A stretch of DNA of 64,000 nt from Rhodobacteraceae bacterium UBA6213 (GCA_002421605.1 DISJ01000006.1:1-64000); one strand, 5' to 3'. Numbered from the stretch's first letter, positions 49,496 to 59,069 are shown. Program-made: numbers and translations. The notes: generated by a model from the letters alone, not told the origin.

Positions 49496-50046
49496 CACTC
49501 CTCCGTCGCGGCCATCGCCTGCGCCATCTGCCCCAGCGCCGCCGCCGTACGCAGATTGCGCGCAGTGGCGGGCACGCCTAGCAGCCGCTCAGCACGTGCA
49601 GCCAAGACCGAGCGGCCAATGCCTTCGGGCGCGAACAGATAGAACGCAGCATCGGTCAGATGAAACGCCTCGCCCCGCGCCGCGAGTGCCTGCAAGCCAG
49701 CAACATCGGCGCCCGATGCAGGCTGCGCCAGAAAGTAGATGTGCACACACTTGGGGTCTGCACTTGCTTGCGCAAATGGGTTCGCGGCCAGAATATCGTC
49801 AATCTCATCAGCCTCGCGCAGCAGCACTGCCGGGTGAAAGCCGAATTTTTCCGCAATGGCCGCGGCAATCTCGCCCGCAAGCCCGGGCGCGCCCTGATCA
49901 GAGCGAAACACCGCGTTGCCGCTTTGAATATAGGTTTGCACGTCTTGCGCCCCGAGCCGTTCCAGCATCACGCGGAACGCGGCCATCGGCAGCCGCCCGG
50001 TGCTGCCGACATTCACCCCGCGCAACAGTGCAACCCAAACCGTCAT
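49495..50046 (-). CDS. DUF1697 domain protein
   Basis: 183-aa protein of the DUF1697 family: VALLRGVNVGSTGRLPMAAFR at the start, TYIQSGNAVF, and a C-terminal RNLRTAAALGQMA. Cytosolic, of unknown function. GGGGTAGG precedes the ATG. Ends with a TGATG overlap with the dehydrogenase start, so they form an operon. Confidence 0.9.
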   Translation of the reverse strand: MTVWVALLRGVNVGSTGRLPMAAFRVMLERLGAQDVQTYIQSGNAVFRSDQGAPGLAGEIAAAIAEKFGFHPAVLLREADEIDDILAANPFAQASADPKCVHIYFLAQPASGADVAGLQALAARGEAFHLTDAAFYLFAPEGIGRSVLAARAERLLGVPATARNLRTAAALGQMAQAMAATEE

Positions 50047-50114
50047 GCCTACCCCGAAACCTGTAGTTTCTTCATTGCTAGATACCCCCGAGGCTGCCGG
50101 GGCGGTGCCTCACC

Positions 50115-50699
50115 TTAGCCCGCGCCGCTGCGCCCGCGCCGATCGCCGCGTAGCGTGGCATAGAGCACGTGGTTGCGCCAGCGACCGTTGATTTGCAGAT
50201 AGCTTTGCGCCACGCCCTCGTATTTGAAACCGCATTTCTCCAGGCACCCGCGCGAGGCAAGGTTTTCGGGCAGGCAGGCAGCCTCGACCCGGCTCAGATC
50301 AAGCACGCTGAAGGCGTGGTGCACCACCGCCTCGATCGCCTCGCGCATATAGCCTTGGCGCGCGTATTTCTCGCCCACCCAATAGCCGAGTGTGCCGCCC
50401 TGCGCTGGCCCACGGCGGATATTGTCGAGCGTGATGGCACCGATAAACGCCTGATCTTCGCTCCGAATCAAAAACAGCGGCAACGCAGTGCCCCCGGAAC
50501 TAGAGCGGGCAGCCCAATAGACGCGGTTGGCAAAAGCCTTGCGGGTCAGATGTTCAGGAAGCCATGTCGGTTCCCACGGGGCCAGAAAATCGCGGCTTTC
50601 GGCGCGCAGTCCCAGCCAGTCGCGAAAGTCGGAATGAAGCGGCAAGCGCAGCGTCAGCCGCTTGGACTCGATCCGAAGCTTCGGCTTGCGCATCAGCAT
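50115..50699 (-). CDS. RimJ/RimL-like GNAT acetyltransferase
   Basis: 194-aa GNAT protein of the RimJ/RimL type: RLTLRLPLHSDFRDWLGLRAES at the N-terminus, GYWVGEKYARQGYMREAIEAVVHHAF (acetyl-CoA loop) and NLASRGCLEKCGFKYEG. May acetylate ribosomal protein N-termini or another target. Its start overlaps the stop of the upstream M16 peptidase gene as TGATG, so it is coupled; this is the third gene of the thrC string. Confidence 0.9.
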   Translation of the reverse strand: MLMRKPKLRIESKRLTLRLPLHSDFRDWLGLRAESRDFLAPWEPTWLPEHLTRKAFANRVYWAARSSSGGTALPLFLIRSEDQAFIGAITLDNIRRGPAQGGTLGYWVGEKYARQGYMREAIEAVVHHAFSVLDLSRVEAACLPENLASRGCLEKCGFKYEGVAQSYLQINGRWRNHVLYATLRGDRRGRSGAG

Positions 50700-51961
50700 C
50701 AGCGCGATAACTCCTCGCGCAGGGCTTGCAGACCGGGCGCCGCCTCGACCGGCCCATAAAGCGCCAGCGCAGAGCGCCCCGATGTGGCAAGGCGCGCACC
50801 AAAGTCGCGCACCAATGGCGTTGTGACCGCTTCGATGCGCGCCGAAATCTCGTCAAGTCCCGGCACCCGGCCATAAACGGCCAGATTGCGCGCCATCCGT
50901 TCGGCGCGGCTAGACGGGCTTTCAAGCCCCATCAGCATGCCTGCCTTCATCTGCGCACGCGCCCGTGCCACCTCGGCCTCGGTCATGTCGCTGGCGGCGC
51001 GTTTCAATTCGGTCATGGTCAGCTCGCAAAGCGCGCCAATGTCATCGGTAGAGGTGCCCGCGTAAATCGTGATCATTCCGGTGTCATCGCTAGCCCCGGC
51101 TTGGGCGAAGATCGAATAGCACAGACCCCGCTCTTCACGAATCTTCTGGAACAGGCGCGAAGACATGCCGCCGCCAAGCGCTGTTGCGTAAATCTGCGCG
51201 GTATAAAGATCGGGGTCGAGAAAGCTCGGCCCTTCCAGCGCAAAGGCGAAATGCACCTGTTCGAGGTCTTTTACCTCGCGCTTTTCAGCGCCCGCCCAGC
51301 GCGCCGCCTCTACTTGCTGCGCGCCTTTGGGGGTTTGGCCGGAAAAAAGCACCTCGGCCTGGCGCACTAACGCCGCATGGTCAACCGCGCCTGCAGCTGA
51401 CAGAATCATCTGATCCGGGCCATAGCGTTCGGCCACAAACCCGGCCAGATCGGCGCGGCGAAAGGCGGTGACTCGTTCGGCTGGCCCCAAAATGGTGCGC
51501 CCCATTGGCTGATCGGGGTAGGCAGCTTCTTGCAGCCAGTCGAAAATGATATCGTCTGGGGTATCGAGCGCCTGCCCGATTTCCTGCAAGATCACGCCGC
51601 GCTCGACCTCAAGTTCGCGATTGTCGAACGCCGGATTCAGCACAATATCGGCAATCACATCAAGCGCCATGCCAACATCTGCGCCCAGCACCCGCGCGTA
51701 ATAGGCGGTCATCTCGCGCGAGGTATAGGCGTTGATATAGCCGCCCACATCCTCGATTTCCTCGGCGATCTGCAAAGCCGAGCGGCGGGCGGTGCCCTTG
51801 AACGCCATATGTTCCAGAAAATGCGCGATGCCGTTTTGCTCGGGGCGTTCATGCCGCCCGCCAGCCATCACCCAGATCCCGACCGAAGCGGAAGCCAGCC
51901 CCGGCATGTTTTCGGTGACGATGCGCAACCCGTTCGACAGCGTAGTCAGTTCGATCGTCAA
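50699..51961 (-). CDS. M16 family zinc peptidase (mitochondrial processing peptidase-like)
   Basis: 420-aa zinc metallopeptidase with the inverted motif H47-F-L-E-H51 and the downstream ligand Glu in ELEVERGVILQEI. Both M16 half-domains are present. No signal peptide, so probably cytosolic. Starts with TTG whose last two bases belong to the thrC TGA; AAAGGCG lies upstream. Related to the mitochondrial processing peptidase beta subunit; bacterial role unclear. Confidence 0.94.
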   Translation of the reverse strand: MTIELTTLSNGLRIVTENMPGLASASVGIWVMAGGRHERPEQNGIAHFLEHMAFKGTARRSALQIAEEIEDVGGYINAYTSREMTAYYARVLGADVGMALDVIADIVLNPAFDNRELEVERGVILQEIGQALDTPDDIIFDWLQEAAYPDQPMGRTILGPAERVTAFRRADLAGFVAERYGPDQMILSAAGAVDHAALVRQAEVLFSGQTPKGAQQVEAARWAGAEKREVKDLEQVHFAFALEGPSFLDPDLYTAQIYATALGGGMSSRLFQKIREERGLCYSIFAQAGASDDTGMITIYAGTSTDDIGALCELTMTELKRAASDMTEAEVARARAQMKAGMLMGLESPSSRAERMARNLAVYGRVPGLDEISARIEAVTTPLVRDFGARLATSGRSALALYGPVEAAPGLQALREELSR

Positions 51962-53349
51962 ATGCGGCGCCTTTCGCGGACCAGCTGCACCAGTGCGGCA
52001 AGGTCATTGGGCACCCGCGTGACCCTTTCGGGGCGGGTGAAAATATCGGCCATACGGGCCGGAAGCGGGGGCCGAACGCCGGTTGCCGCATCGACCGCAT
52101 CAGGAAACTTGGCCGGGTGGGCGGTGGCCAACGTGATCATTGGCACGGGTGGCGCGATATGCTCGCGCGCAACCTTCACCCCTACGGCGGAGTGTGGGCA
52201 CAAAAGCTCGCCCGTAGTGTTCAGCGTTTCGGTGATTGTGGCGCGGGTTTCAGCTTCTGACGCGCGGCCCGAGGCGTAGATCTCGCGCAAAGCCTGCAAT
52301 GCGCCCTGGCTGACCGTGAAGCCGCCTGCGGTTTTCAACTCGTCCATCAATTGCGCAACTGCTGCACCGTCGCGCCCATAGGCAAGGTAAAGAGCACGTT
52401 CGAAGTTCGATGAAACCTGAATGTCCATCGACGGGCTGATCGACGGGGTGACGCCGCGCGTTTCATACCGGCCAGTAGCAAGGCAGCGGTGCAGAATGTC
52501 GTTCTGGTTGGTGGCAATCACCAGTCGGCGGATCGGCAAGCCCATTTCGCGCGCGATGTAGCCCGCGAAGATGTCGCCGAAATTGCCGGTGGGCACAGTA
52601 AAATCAACCTCGCGGCGCGGCGCGCCAAGGCTGACGGCGGCGGTAAAGTAATAGACCACCTGCGCCAGCACCCGGCCCCAGTTGATCGAGTTCACGCCCG
52701 CCAGCCCGACTTCATCGCGAAAGGCGTGGTCGTTGAACATGTCTTTCAGCCGCGCCTGCGCATCGTCAAAATCGCCGTCAATGGCCAGCGCATGCACGTT
52801 GGCCTCGACCGGCGTGGTCATCTGACGGCGCTGCACATCCGAAACGCGTCCATTCGGAAAGAGGATGAACACATCGACGTTTTCAAGGCCGCGAAACGCC
52901 TCGATCGCCGCCGAGCCGGTGTCGCCCGAGGTGGCACCGACAATGGTGATGCGCCGACCCTGGCGCGCGAGTTCAAGCTGAAAGAGCTGACCAATCACCT
53001 GCATGGCAAAATCTTTGAACGCCAGCGTCGGGCCGTGGAACAGTTCCAGCAGATGGTGGCCAGGGGCAAGCTGCACCAAGGGGGCGCGGGCCGCGTGGCC
53101 AAATCCCGCATAGGCACGCGCAAGCGCCCCCTCCAGCTCGGCGTCGCTAAAGGTTTCAGCCAAGAAAGGCCGCATCACCCGAAACGCGGCGGCTTCATAG
53201 GGCAAGCCGGCAAGCGCCTCGATCTCGGCCTCGGTCAGCGTTGGGATCGCCTCAGGCACATAAAGCCCGCCATCGCGCGCAAGCCCGGTTAGCATCGCCT
53301 CGCCAAAAGTCAGCGCGGGGGCGCGCCCGCGTGTCGAAACATACCGCAT
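51958..53349 (-). CDS. thrC: Threonine synthase
   Basis: 463-aa PLP enzyme turning O-phosphohomoserine into threonine. The PLP lysine lies in GPTLAFKDFAMQ, and SGDTGSAAIEAF is the phosphate-binding loop; MRYVSTRGRAPALTFGEAML is the usual start. GAAGGCAGG precedes the ATG at 53349. Its stop overlaps the TTG of the peptidase gene, and it follows surf1 by 11 bp, so the cta transcript may read into it. Confidence 0.96.
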   Translation of the reverse strand: MRYVSTRGRAPALTFGEAMLTGLARDGGLYVPEAIPTLTEAEIEALAGLPYEAAAFRVMRPFLAETFSDAELEGALARAYAGFGHAARAPLVQLAPGHHLLELFHGPTLAFKDFAMQVIGQLFQLELARQGRRITIVGATSGDTGSAAIEAFRGLENVDVFILFPNGRVSDVQRRQMTTPVEANVHALAIDGDFDDAQARLKDMFNDHAFRDEVGLAGVNSINWGRVLAQVVYYFTAAVSLGAPRREVDFTVPTGNFGDIFAGYIAREMGLPIRRLVIATNQNDILHRCLATGRYETRGVTPSISPSMDIQVSSNFERALYLAYGRDGAAVAQLMDELKTAGGFTVSQGALQALREIYASGRASEAETRATITETLNTTGELLCPHSAVGVKVAREHIAPPVPMITLATAHPAKFPDAVDAATGVRPPLPARMADIFTRPERVTRVPNDLAALVQLVRERRRI

Positions 53350-53360
53350 GAAACCTGCCT

Positions 53361-54035
53361 TCAGAATTGCTTTTGCCTGATACGCCACAGAAGAAACGCT
53401 GTCATCCCCGACCATGCTGCGGCAAGCAAAAACCAAGTAATGGCATAGTTGAGATGTTCGTTGCGAATACCCTCGATGCCGATTGGAACCGGGGTGATGC
53501 CTTGCGCATCGCCCGTGGTGCTGGCGGCCACCACCAAAAGCGGCTCGGTGCCCAATTGCGCGGCTATCGCTGGCACATCGCGCGCGAACCAGACACCTGC
53601 GGCAAGGTCTGGCGGTGGCGTATACTTGTCGGTTTCATGGGGCCAGTGCAGATTACCGGTGATGGTCAACATCACGGCGGGCCTTGGCGTGCGGCGCGCG
53701 TCTTCGGGCACAAAACCGCGGTCGATCAGGATACGCCGCCCCTCTGCCGTCTCGAATGCGGCGATCACCTCATAGCCTGCACCTGAGCCCTGCATACCGG
53801 TTAGCACCAGAATCTCTTGCCCGGTGGTAGAGCCGGCCACTGAGACCGGGGTATATTTCAGTTCTTCACTCGCCCCCGGTGCGGAAAGCGGCAGCGGGTC
53901 TGCGCCAATCTTTGCGGTAATCTCGCCCAGCAACGATTCTTTCCATTCCAGCCGCCGCAACTGCCAGAACCCGAGCGACAGCAGGATGGCCACACCGACC
54001 AGCCCAAGGATCAACGGAAACACGTAGCGGCGCAT
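53361..54035 (-). CDS. surf1: SURF1 family cytochrome oxidase biogenesis protein
   Basis: 224-aa membrane protein with one helix at each end (LILGLVGVAILLSLGFW and ITWFLLAAAWSGMTAFLLW) and a periplasmic domain between. GFWQLRRLEWKE and DRGFVPEDARR are typical. It delivers haem a to subunit I of the aa3 oxidase. GAAAGGGC precedes the ATG. Last gene of the cta set here, in the same order as in Paracoccus. Confidence 0.94.
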   Translation of the reverse strand: MRRYVFPLILGLVGVAILLSLGFWQLRRLEWKESLLGEITAKIGADPLPLSAPGASEELKYTPVSVAGSTTGQEILVLTGMQGSGAGYEVIAAFETAEGRRILIDRGFVPEDARRTPRPAVMLTITGNLHWPHETDKYTPPPDLAAGVWFARDVPAIAAQLGTEPLLVVAASTTGDAQGITPVPIGIEGIRNEHLNYAITWFLLAAAWSGMTAFLLWRIRQKQF

Positions 54036-54103
54036 GGTGCCCTTTCAATAGCTAAGGCGCGAGGGTTGCCCCCCGCGCCAGTGTAGGCTGCGCATTGGTG
54101 GGT

Positions 54104-54904
54104 TTAGCGGCCCCAGATATAGATCGAAGCGAACAGGAAGAGCCAGACCACATCGACGAAGTGCCAATACCATGCAGCGGCTTCAAGCCCGACATGCGCC
54201 TCGGCGGTAAAGTCGCCCGCGCGCACCCGCAACAGGCAGATGAACAAGAAGATCGTGCCGATAATCACGTGCGCGCCGTGAAACCCGGTCGCCATGTAGA
54301 ACACAGCACCGTAGATGTTGCCCGAAAGGCCAAAGGCGGCGTGGCTGTATTCATACGCTTGAAGCCCGGTGAACGACAGGCCCAGAAGAACCGTCAGCAA
54401 CAGCCCCTGCATCACTTCGCGGCGCGGGCCCCCGTGCACCAGCGTGTGGTGCGCCCAGGTCAGCGTGACGCCGGACAACAACAGGATCAGCGTGTTCATC
54501 AGCGGCAAATGCCAAGGGTCAAAGGGCACTATGCCCGCAGGCGGCCAGACGCCATCGACAGCGGGGCTTTGCGGGCCCATCGGATACATGGCGTGTTTGA
54601 AGAAGCTCCAGAACCACGCCGAAAAGAACATCACCTCGGAAATGATGAACAGGATCATGCCATAGCGCAGGCCAATCCGCACCACCGGGGTATGCTCGCC
54701 CTCATTGCCTTCGGCCACCATGTCGGACCACCAGCCGAACATCGTATACGCCACCAAGACCGCGCCGCCCGCAAACAGCCACGGGGTCATGCCTTTCATC
54801 CAGATCGCTGCGCCGAACAGCATCACGAAGGCGCCAACCGCGCTTAAAAGCGGCCAGAGCGAGGGCGGAAGGATGTGGTAGTCGTGGTTTTTTGCGTGCG
54901 CCAT
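54104..54904 (-). CDS. ctaE: Cytochrome c oxidase subunit III
   Basis: 266-aa subunit III with seven membrane helices. MAHAKNHDYHILPPSLWPLL, SEVMFFSAWFWSFF and the C-terminal HVGLEAAAWYWHFVDVVWLFLF are diagnostic. GGAGACC precedes the ATG. Partner of CtaC; subunit I (ctaD) is not in the window, as is common in this lineage. Confidence 0.97.
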   Translation of the reverse strand: MAHAKNHDYHILPPSLWPLLSAVGAFVMLFGAAIWMKGMTPWLFAGGAVLVAYTMFGWWSDMVAEGNEGEHTPVVRIGLRYGMILFIISEVMFFSAWFWSFFKHAMYPMGPQSPAVDGVWPPAGIVPFDPWHLPLMNTLILLLSGVTLTWAHHTLVHGGPRREVMQGLLLTVLLGLSFTGLQAYEYSHAAFGLSGNIYGAVFYMATGFHGAHVIIGTIFLFICLLRVRAGDFTAEAHVGLEAAAWYWHFVDVVWLFLFASIYIWGR

Positions 54905-54920
54905 CGGGGTCTCCGCTTGG

Positions 54921-55490
54921 TCAGTTGACGGGGGGCTGGCTCACAGGGGCGGCCTGCGCCTGCACCTGCGGCAAATCGGTTTCGTAGAAGGTATAGGACA
55001 GCGTGATATAACGGATGCGCCCGGCATCGCGGTCATCCACCATCGCCGGATCGACATAGAAGGAAACCGGCATTTCGACCCGCTCGCCGGGCTGAAGCAC
55101 CTGTTCGCTAAAGCAGAAACACGCGATCTTGTCGAAATAATAGCCAACGATATCGGGGCTGACATTATAGCTGGCCGTTCCCGCGATCACCCGGTCGGTC
55201 GGATTGTACGCCTCGTAAAATGCAAGGCCGGTTTCACCAATGCGCAGCGTCATTTCATTCTGCACAGGATGGAACTCCCACGACATTCCCGGCGCCACAT
55301 TGGCATCGAAGCGGACCGTGATAGTTTCATCGAGAATTATGTCTGAACCGCGCTCGGCCACGTTGGTGGTGCCGCCATAGCCGGTGGTGCGGCAGAACCA
55401 GCTGTAAAACGGCACCGCCACCCAGGCGAGCACGGCCATCACCAGCACAACGCCCACAAGTCGGGCGGCAAGGCGCGTATTGGCGTTCAT
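54921..55490 (-). CDS. ctaG: Cytochrome c oxidase assembly protein CtaG (Cox11 type)
   Basis: 189-aa copper chaperone that builds CuB of the aa3 oxidase. One N-terminal helix anchors it (LVGVVLVMAVLAWVAVPFYSWFC), and the copper motif C-F-C-F is in KIACFCFSEQ. Start overlaps the preceding 63-aa gene as ATGA. 16 bp before ctaE. Confidence 0.96.
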   Translation of the reverse strand: MNANTRLAARLVGVVLVMAVLAWVAVPFYSWFCRTTGYGGTTNVAERGSDIILDETITVRFDANVAPGMSWEFHPVQNEMTLRIGETGLAFYEAYNPTDRVIAGTASYNVSPDIVGYYFDKIACFCFSEQVLQPGERVEMPVSFYVDPAMVDDRDAGRIRYITLSYTFYETDLPQVQAQAAPVSQPPVN

Positions 55491-55678
55491 TTCCCAGGTT
55501 CCGACGGCAGCAGATCGACGCGGGGCTGATGGTCATAGGCCTGCATCGGATCGCCACGTTCGACTTTGGCGATGGTCAGTCCGAACACCAGCACGACCAA
55601 GGCGGCCAGCAGTAGCCCCAGACCAAGGTTGCGGCCAAAGCGGCGGGTATGCAGTTCGTGGTCACGCGTGATTGCCAT
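55487..55678 (-). CDS. 63-aa membrane protein of the cta operon
   Basis: Small protein between ctaB and ctaG with one hydrophobic segment at about 18-36 (LGLGLLLAALVVLVFGLTIA) and a hydrophilic C-terminus ending in PRVDLLPSEPGK. Overlaps both neighbours (TAATG with ctaB, ATGA with ctaG), so it is translated and part of the operon. Position matches the small open frame seen in aa3 operons of Paracoccus and Rhodobacter; an assembly role is inferred from position only. Confidence 0.85.
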   Translation of the reverse strand: MAITRDHELHTRRFGRNLGLGLLLAALVVLVFGLTIAKVERGDPMQAYDHQPRVDLLPSEPGK

Positions 55679-56610
55679 TACCAGCCCCCGAGATTGAATG
55701 AATGCAGCGCAGCCTCGGCCAGAAGTGCGGTGAAATGGCCAAAAAGATAGGCCAGAGAAAAGCGGAAGAACCGCTTTTCGGCGCGGTATCCGTCGGCCTC
55801 GGCCACCACCTCGTCACGGCGCAAAAGCCGGAATGCACCGACCACGAAGGCAAGGTTGAGTGCGATCGAAACCGCAAGGTAAAGCGGCCCGCCGATCGAA
55901 GTAAAGGCAGTGGCCAGCGCCACCGGGGCCAGCACCAGTGCATAGGCCAGAATGTGGCGCCGCGTCGCGGGGCGGCCATGCGTGACGGTCAGCATCGGCA
56001 CGCCCGCGTTTGAGTAATCCTCTTTCATGAACAGCGCCAATGACCAGAAATGCGGCGGCGTCCACAGAAACACCAACGCGAACATGGCAAGCGATTCGGG
56101 AGCAATGCCGCCGGTCGCAACGGCCCAGCCGATCATCGGCGGGAAGGCACCGGCAGCACCGCCGATGACGATGTTCTGCGGGGTGCGCCGCTTCAGCCAG
56201 ATTGTGTAAACCACCGCGTAAAAGAAGATTGTGAAGGCGAGGAACAGCCCGGCGAACACGTTGCCCGCCAGCGACAGCATCATTACCGAAAGCCCCGAAA
56301 GGCCAAGCCCAACCCCCAATGCCTCGCCCGCGCCGACACGTCCCGAGGGAACCGGGCGGCTGCGGGTGCGGCGCATCACCGCGTCGATATCGGCGTCATA
56401 CCACATGTTGAGCGCGCCCGAAGCGCCGCCGCCAAGCGCGATGAACAGAATCGCCGTGAACGCCACAAACGGGTGCACCGGGACCGGTGCAACCAGCAGC
56501 CCCACCATCGCGGTGAATACTACCAGTGACATGACGCGCGGCTTCAGCAGTGCGACGTAATCGCCAAAGCGGGCCTCTTTGCTGTGGTCGAATGCGCTGA
56601 TATCGGTCAT
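55678..56610 (-). CDS. ctaB: Protohaem IX farnesyltransferase (haem O synthase)
   Basis: 310-aa UbiA-family membrane enzyme with nine helices making haem O from protohaem, needed for haem a of the aa3 oxidase. The prenyl-diphosphate motifs are NMWYDADIDAVMRRTRSRP and the second Asp-rich loop region TVTHGRPATRR. GAGGCGC precedes the ATG; 7 bp from ctaC, overlaps the next gene as TAATG. Confidence 0.96.
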   Translation of the reverse strand: MTDISAFDHSKEARFGDYVALLKPRVMSLVVFTAMVGLLVAPVPVHPFVAFTAILFIALGGGASGALNMWYDADIDAVMRRTRSRPVPSGRVGAGEALGVGLGLSGLSVMMLSLAGNVFAGLFLAFTIFFYAVVYTIWLKRRTPQNIVIGGAAGAFPPMIGWAVATGGIAPESLAMFALVFLWTPPHFWSLALFMKEDYSNAGVPMLTVTHGRPATRRHILAYALVLAPVALATAFTSIGGPLYLAVSIALNLAFVVGAFRLLRRDEVVAEADGYRAEKRFFRFSLAYLFGHFTALLAEAALHSFNLGGW

Positions 56611-56617
56611 GCGCGCC

Positions 56618-57478
56618 TCAGTTCGCGGCTAAGCGCAAAGGCACCACGGGTGCCGCTGAGGCGAGCTTCTGGCGCGCCAGCCACTCGGCATAGACCGCCT
56701 CGCTGACCACTTTCACGGTGATAGGCATGTAGGAGTGTGCCTGCCCGCAAAGTTCGGAGCATTGGCCAAAATAGATGCCTTCCTGCTCTGCCTTGAACCA
56801 CGCCTGCGCAATACGGCCCGGCACGCCATCCTGCTTGATCGCAAAGGCCGGCATCGCCCACGAATGAATCACGTCGCCAGCGGTGATCTGAAGCACGACG
56901 GTCTTACCGATCGGCACGACCACCGCGCTGTCGGTCGCCAGCATATAGGTAGAGTCGTCATAGCCGTAATCGGCCAGATCGGCGCGTTCGAGCATCAGCG
57001 CATCGAAAGAAATGCCTTCATCAGGGTATTGATAGCTCCAATACCACTGATAGCCCGTCACCTTGATGACGATGTCAGCAGGGGGAATCTCTTGCTGTTT
57101 GAACAGCGTCGGCAGCGAAAAAGAGCCGATCGCAACAAGAATCAGAATCGGCACCAGAGTCCATGTAATCTCTAGCGGCGCGTTATGGGTAAAGCGCGCA
57201 GGGGTCGGGTTGGCGCGGCGGTTGAAACGCACGATCGCGTAGGCCAACAGCACCACCACCAGCAGTACGATAGCGCCGGTGATATATAGCAGCAGGTCAT
57301 CAAGCCATTGCTGATCGCGCGCAAGCTCGTTCCCCGCGGTTTGAAAGCCAAGCCCCCCGGGTTGTGCTTGGCCCACCACTGCCAGTCCGGTAATACCGTC
57401 CTGTGCAAATGCGGCGCCGGCGGCAAGCGTTGCAGTCATGGCTGCCCCGAACCCGAGGCGGATTTTTGCGAAAATCAT
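56618..57478 (-). CDS. ctaC: Cytochrome c oxidase subunit II
   Basis: 286-aa subunit II carrying the CuA electron-entry site. A signal peptide ends at AAFA, two membrane helices follow (LLLYITGAIVLLVVVLLAYAIV and WTLVPILILVAIGSFSL), then the CuA cupredoxin domain with H in VIHSWAMP and C-S-E-L-C-G-Q-A-H-S-Y-M. The W-Y-W-S-Y stretch for cytochrome c docking is present. The ATG at 57478 follows GGGAC. First gene of the operon, divergent from tldD. Confidence 0.97.
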   Translation of the reverse strand: MIFAKIRLGFGAAMTATLAAGAAFAQDGITGLAVVGQAQPGGLGFQTAGNELARDQQWLDDLLLYITGAIVLLVVVLLAYAIVRFNRRANPTPARFTHNAPLEITWTLVPILILVAIGSFSLPTLFKQQEIPPADIVIKVTGYQWYWSYQYPDEGISFDALMLERADLADYGYDDSTYMLATDSAVVVPIGKTVVLQITAGDVIHSWAMPAFAIKQDGVPGRIAQAWFKAEQEGIYFGQCSELCGQAHSYMPITVKVVSEAVYAEWLARQKLASAAPVVPLRLAAN

Positions 57479-57647
57479 CGTTTTGTCCCGTTCCCTGAAG
57501 CGGCTCTCCCTGCCGCCACGGATTTGGGGGACTGGCCCCCGCCTCCGTTGTATGCAAACATTTGAAACCACATCCGCCGCGCGCCGACAAGGGGCAGCCG
57601 CGACATTCTGTTGCTTTTCTAAGTCCAGATCAAAGACAAGGACCATC

Positions 57648-59069
57648 ATGACTACGCCCCGTTTTGCCCCGTTCGACACCTTGATCGACCGCGACCAAGC
57701 CCTCGGCTTGCTACGCGAGGCAGTCGCAGGGGCTGACGATGGTGAGCTGTTTTTAGAGCGTAAGCGTTCAGAATCACTGGTTTTTGACGACGGCCGCGTA
57801 AAAGTCTCGTCGTATGACGCCGCCGAAGGGTTCGGCCTGCGCGCGGTGCGCGGCGAGGTCGCAGGCTATGCCCATTCGACCGAAATATCCGAAAGTGCGC
57901 TTCGCCGTGCGGTTGCCACGGCACGGATCGCGGTTGGCGATGGTGGCGGTATTGCGGCGGATGCGCCACGCGGCTCGAACCGCCAGCTTTACACCGACGC
58001 GGACCCGATGGCCGACGCGCCCTTTGCTGCCAAGCTCGACATTCTGCGCGAAATCGACGCCTTTTCGCGCGGCCTTGATGCGCGCGTCGTGCAAGTTTCG
58101 GCCACGATCGCGGCATCGCATCAAGAGGTATTCATTCTGCGCCCCGAAGGCGGGCTGGTGGCCGATACGCGGCCGATGGCGCGGCTCAACGTCTCGGTGA
58201 TTGTCGAGCACGGCGGGCGGCGCGAAAGCGGTTCCTTCGGCGGTGGCGGGCGCTTTGGTCTGGCCGGGCTGCTTGAGCCTGCGCATTGGCAGGGCGTCGC
58301 GCGCGAGGCGTTGCGGATTGCGCAAGTCAATCTTGACGCCGTGCCCGCGCCTGCAGGGGCATTTGACGTGGTACTCGGCCCCGGTTGGCCTGGTATTCTG
58401 CTGCACGAGGCAGTCGGCCACGGGCTTGAGGGCGATTTCAACCGCAAGCAGACTTCGGCCTTTTCAGGGCTGATCGGCCAGCAGGTCGCCGCGAAGGGTG
58501 TGACGGTTGTTGACGACGGCACGCTCCCCGACCGGCGCGGCTCTATTTCGGTGGATGATGAAGGCACAGCATCTGGGCGCACGGTGCTGATCGAAGACGG
58601 AATCCTTGTGGGCTATATGCAAGACCGCCAAAACGCCCGCCTGATGGGCGTGGCCCCCACCGGCAACGGTCGGCGCGAAAGCTACGCGCATATCCCGATG
58701 CCGCGCATGACCAACACCTACATGCTGGCCGGAAATGCAGAACCGGGTGACATTATTGCGGGCCTGAAGGACGGTATTTACGCCGTGGGCTTTGGCGGCG
58801 GGCAGGTGGATATCACCAACGGAAAGTTCGTCTTTTCGTGCACCGAGGCCTACCGCGTGAAGAACGGCGTGATCGGCGCCCCGGTCAAGGGTGCTACCCT
58901 GATCGGCGATGGCCCTGCCGCGATGCGCCAGATCCGCGCGATCGGCAACGACATGGCGCTTGACCCGGGCGTCGGCAGTTGCGGCAAGGCCGGACAATGG
59001 GTGCCGGTCGGGGTGGGTCAGCCTACATTGCTGATCGGCGGGTTGACCGTGGGCGGTTCTGCGGCCTGA
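57648..59069 (+). CDS. tldD: Metalloprotease TldD
   Basis: 473-aa member of the TldD/PmbA family. The zinc site is HEAVGHGLEGD (HExxxH) at about residues 249-259, with the closing Cys in the FSCTEAY region. With TldE it degrades unfolded peptides and matures modified peptides such as microcins. TldE is not in the window. AAGGA precedes the ATG at 57648. Confidence 0.96.
   Translation: MTTPRFAPFDTLIDRDQALGLLREAVAGADDGELFLERKRSESLVFDDGRVKVSSYDAAEGFGLRAVRGEVAGYAHSTEISESALRRAVATARIAVGDGGGIAADAPRGSNRQLYTDADPMADAPFAAKLDILREIDAFSRGLDARVVQVSATIAASHQEVFILRPEGGLVADTRPMARLNVSVIVEHGGRRESGSFGGGGRFGLAGLLEPAHWQGVAREALRIAQVNLDAVPAPAGAFDVVLGPGWPGILLHEAVGHGLEGDFNRKQTSAFSGLIGQQVAAKGVTVVDDGTLPDRRGSISVDDEGTASGRTVLIEDGILVGYMQDRQNARLMGVAPTGNGRRESYAHIPMPRMTNTYMLAGNAEPGDIIAGLKDGIYAVGFGGGQVDITNGKFVFSCTEAYRVKNGVIGAPVKGATLIGDGPAAMRQIRAIGNDMALDPGVGSCGKAGQWVPVGVGQPTLLIGGLTVGGSAA

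Noticed and set aside
54104..57478. Absence of subunit I (ctaD) as an anomaly in the oxidase operon
   Set aside because: Separate ctaD is the normal arrangement in Paracoccus and Rhodobacter relatives.
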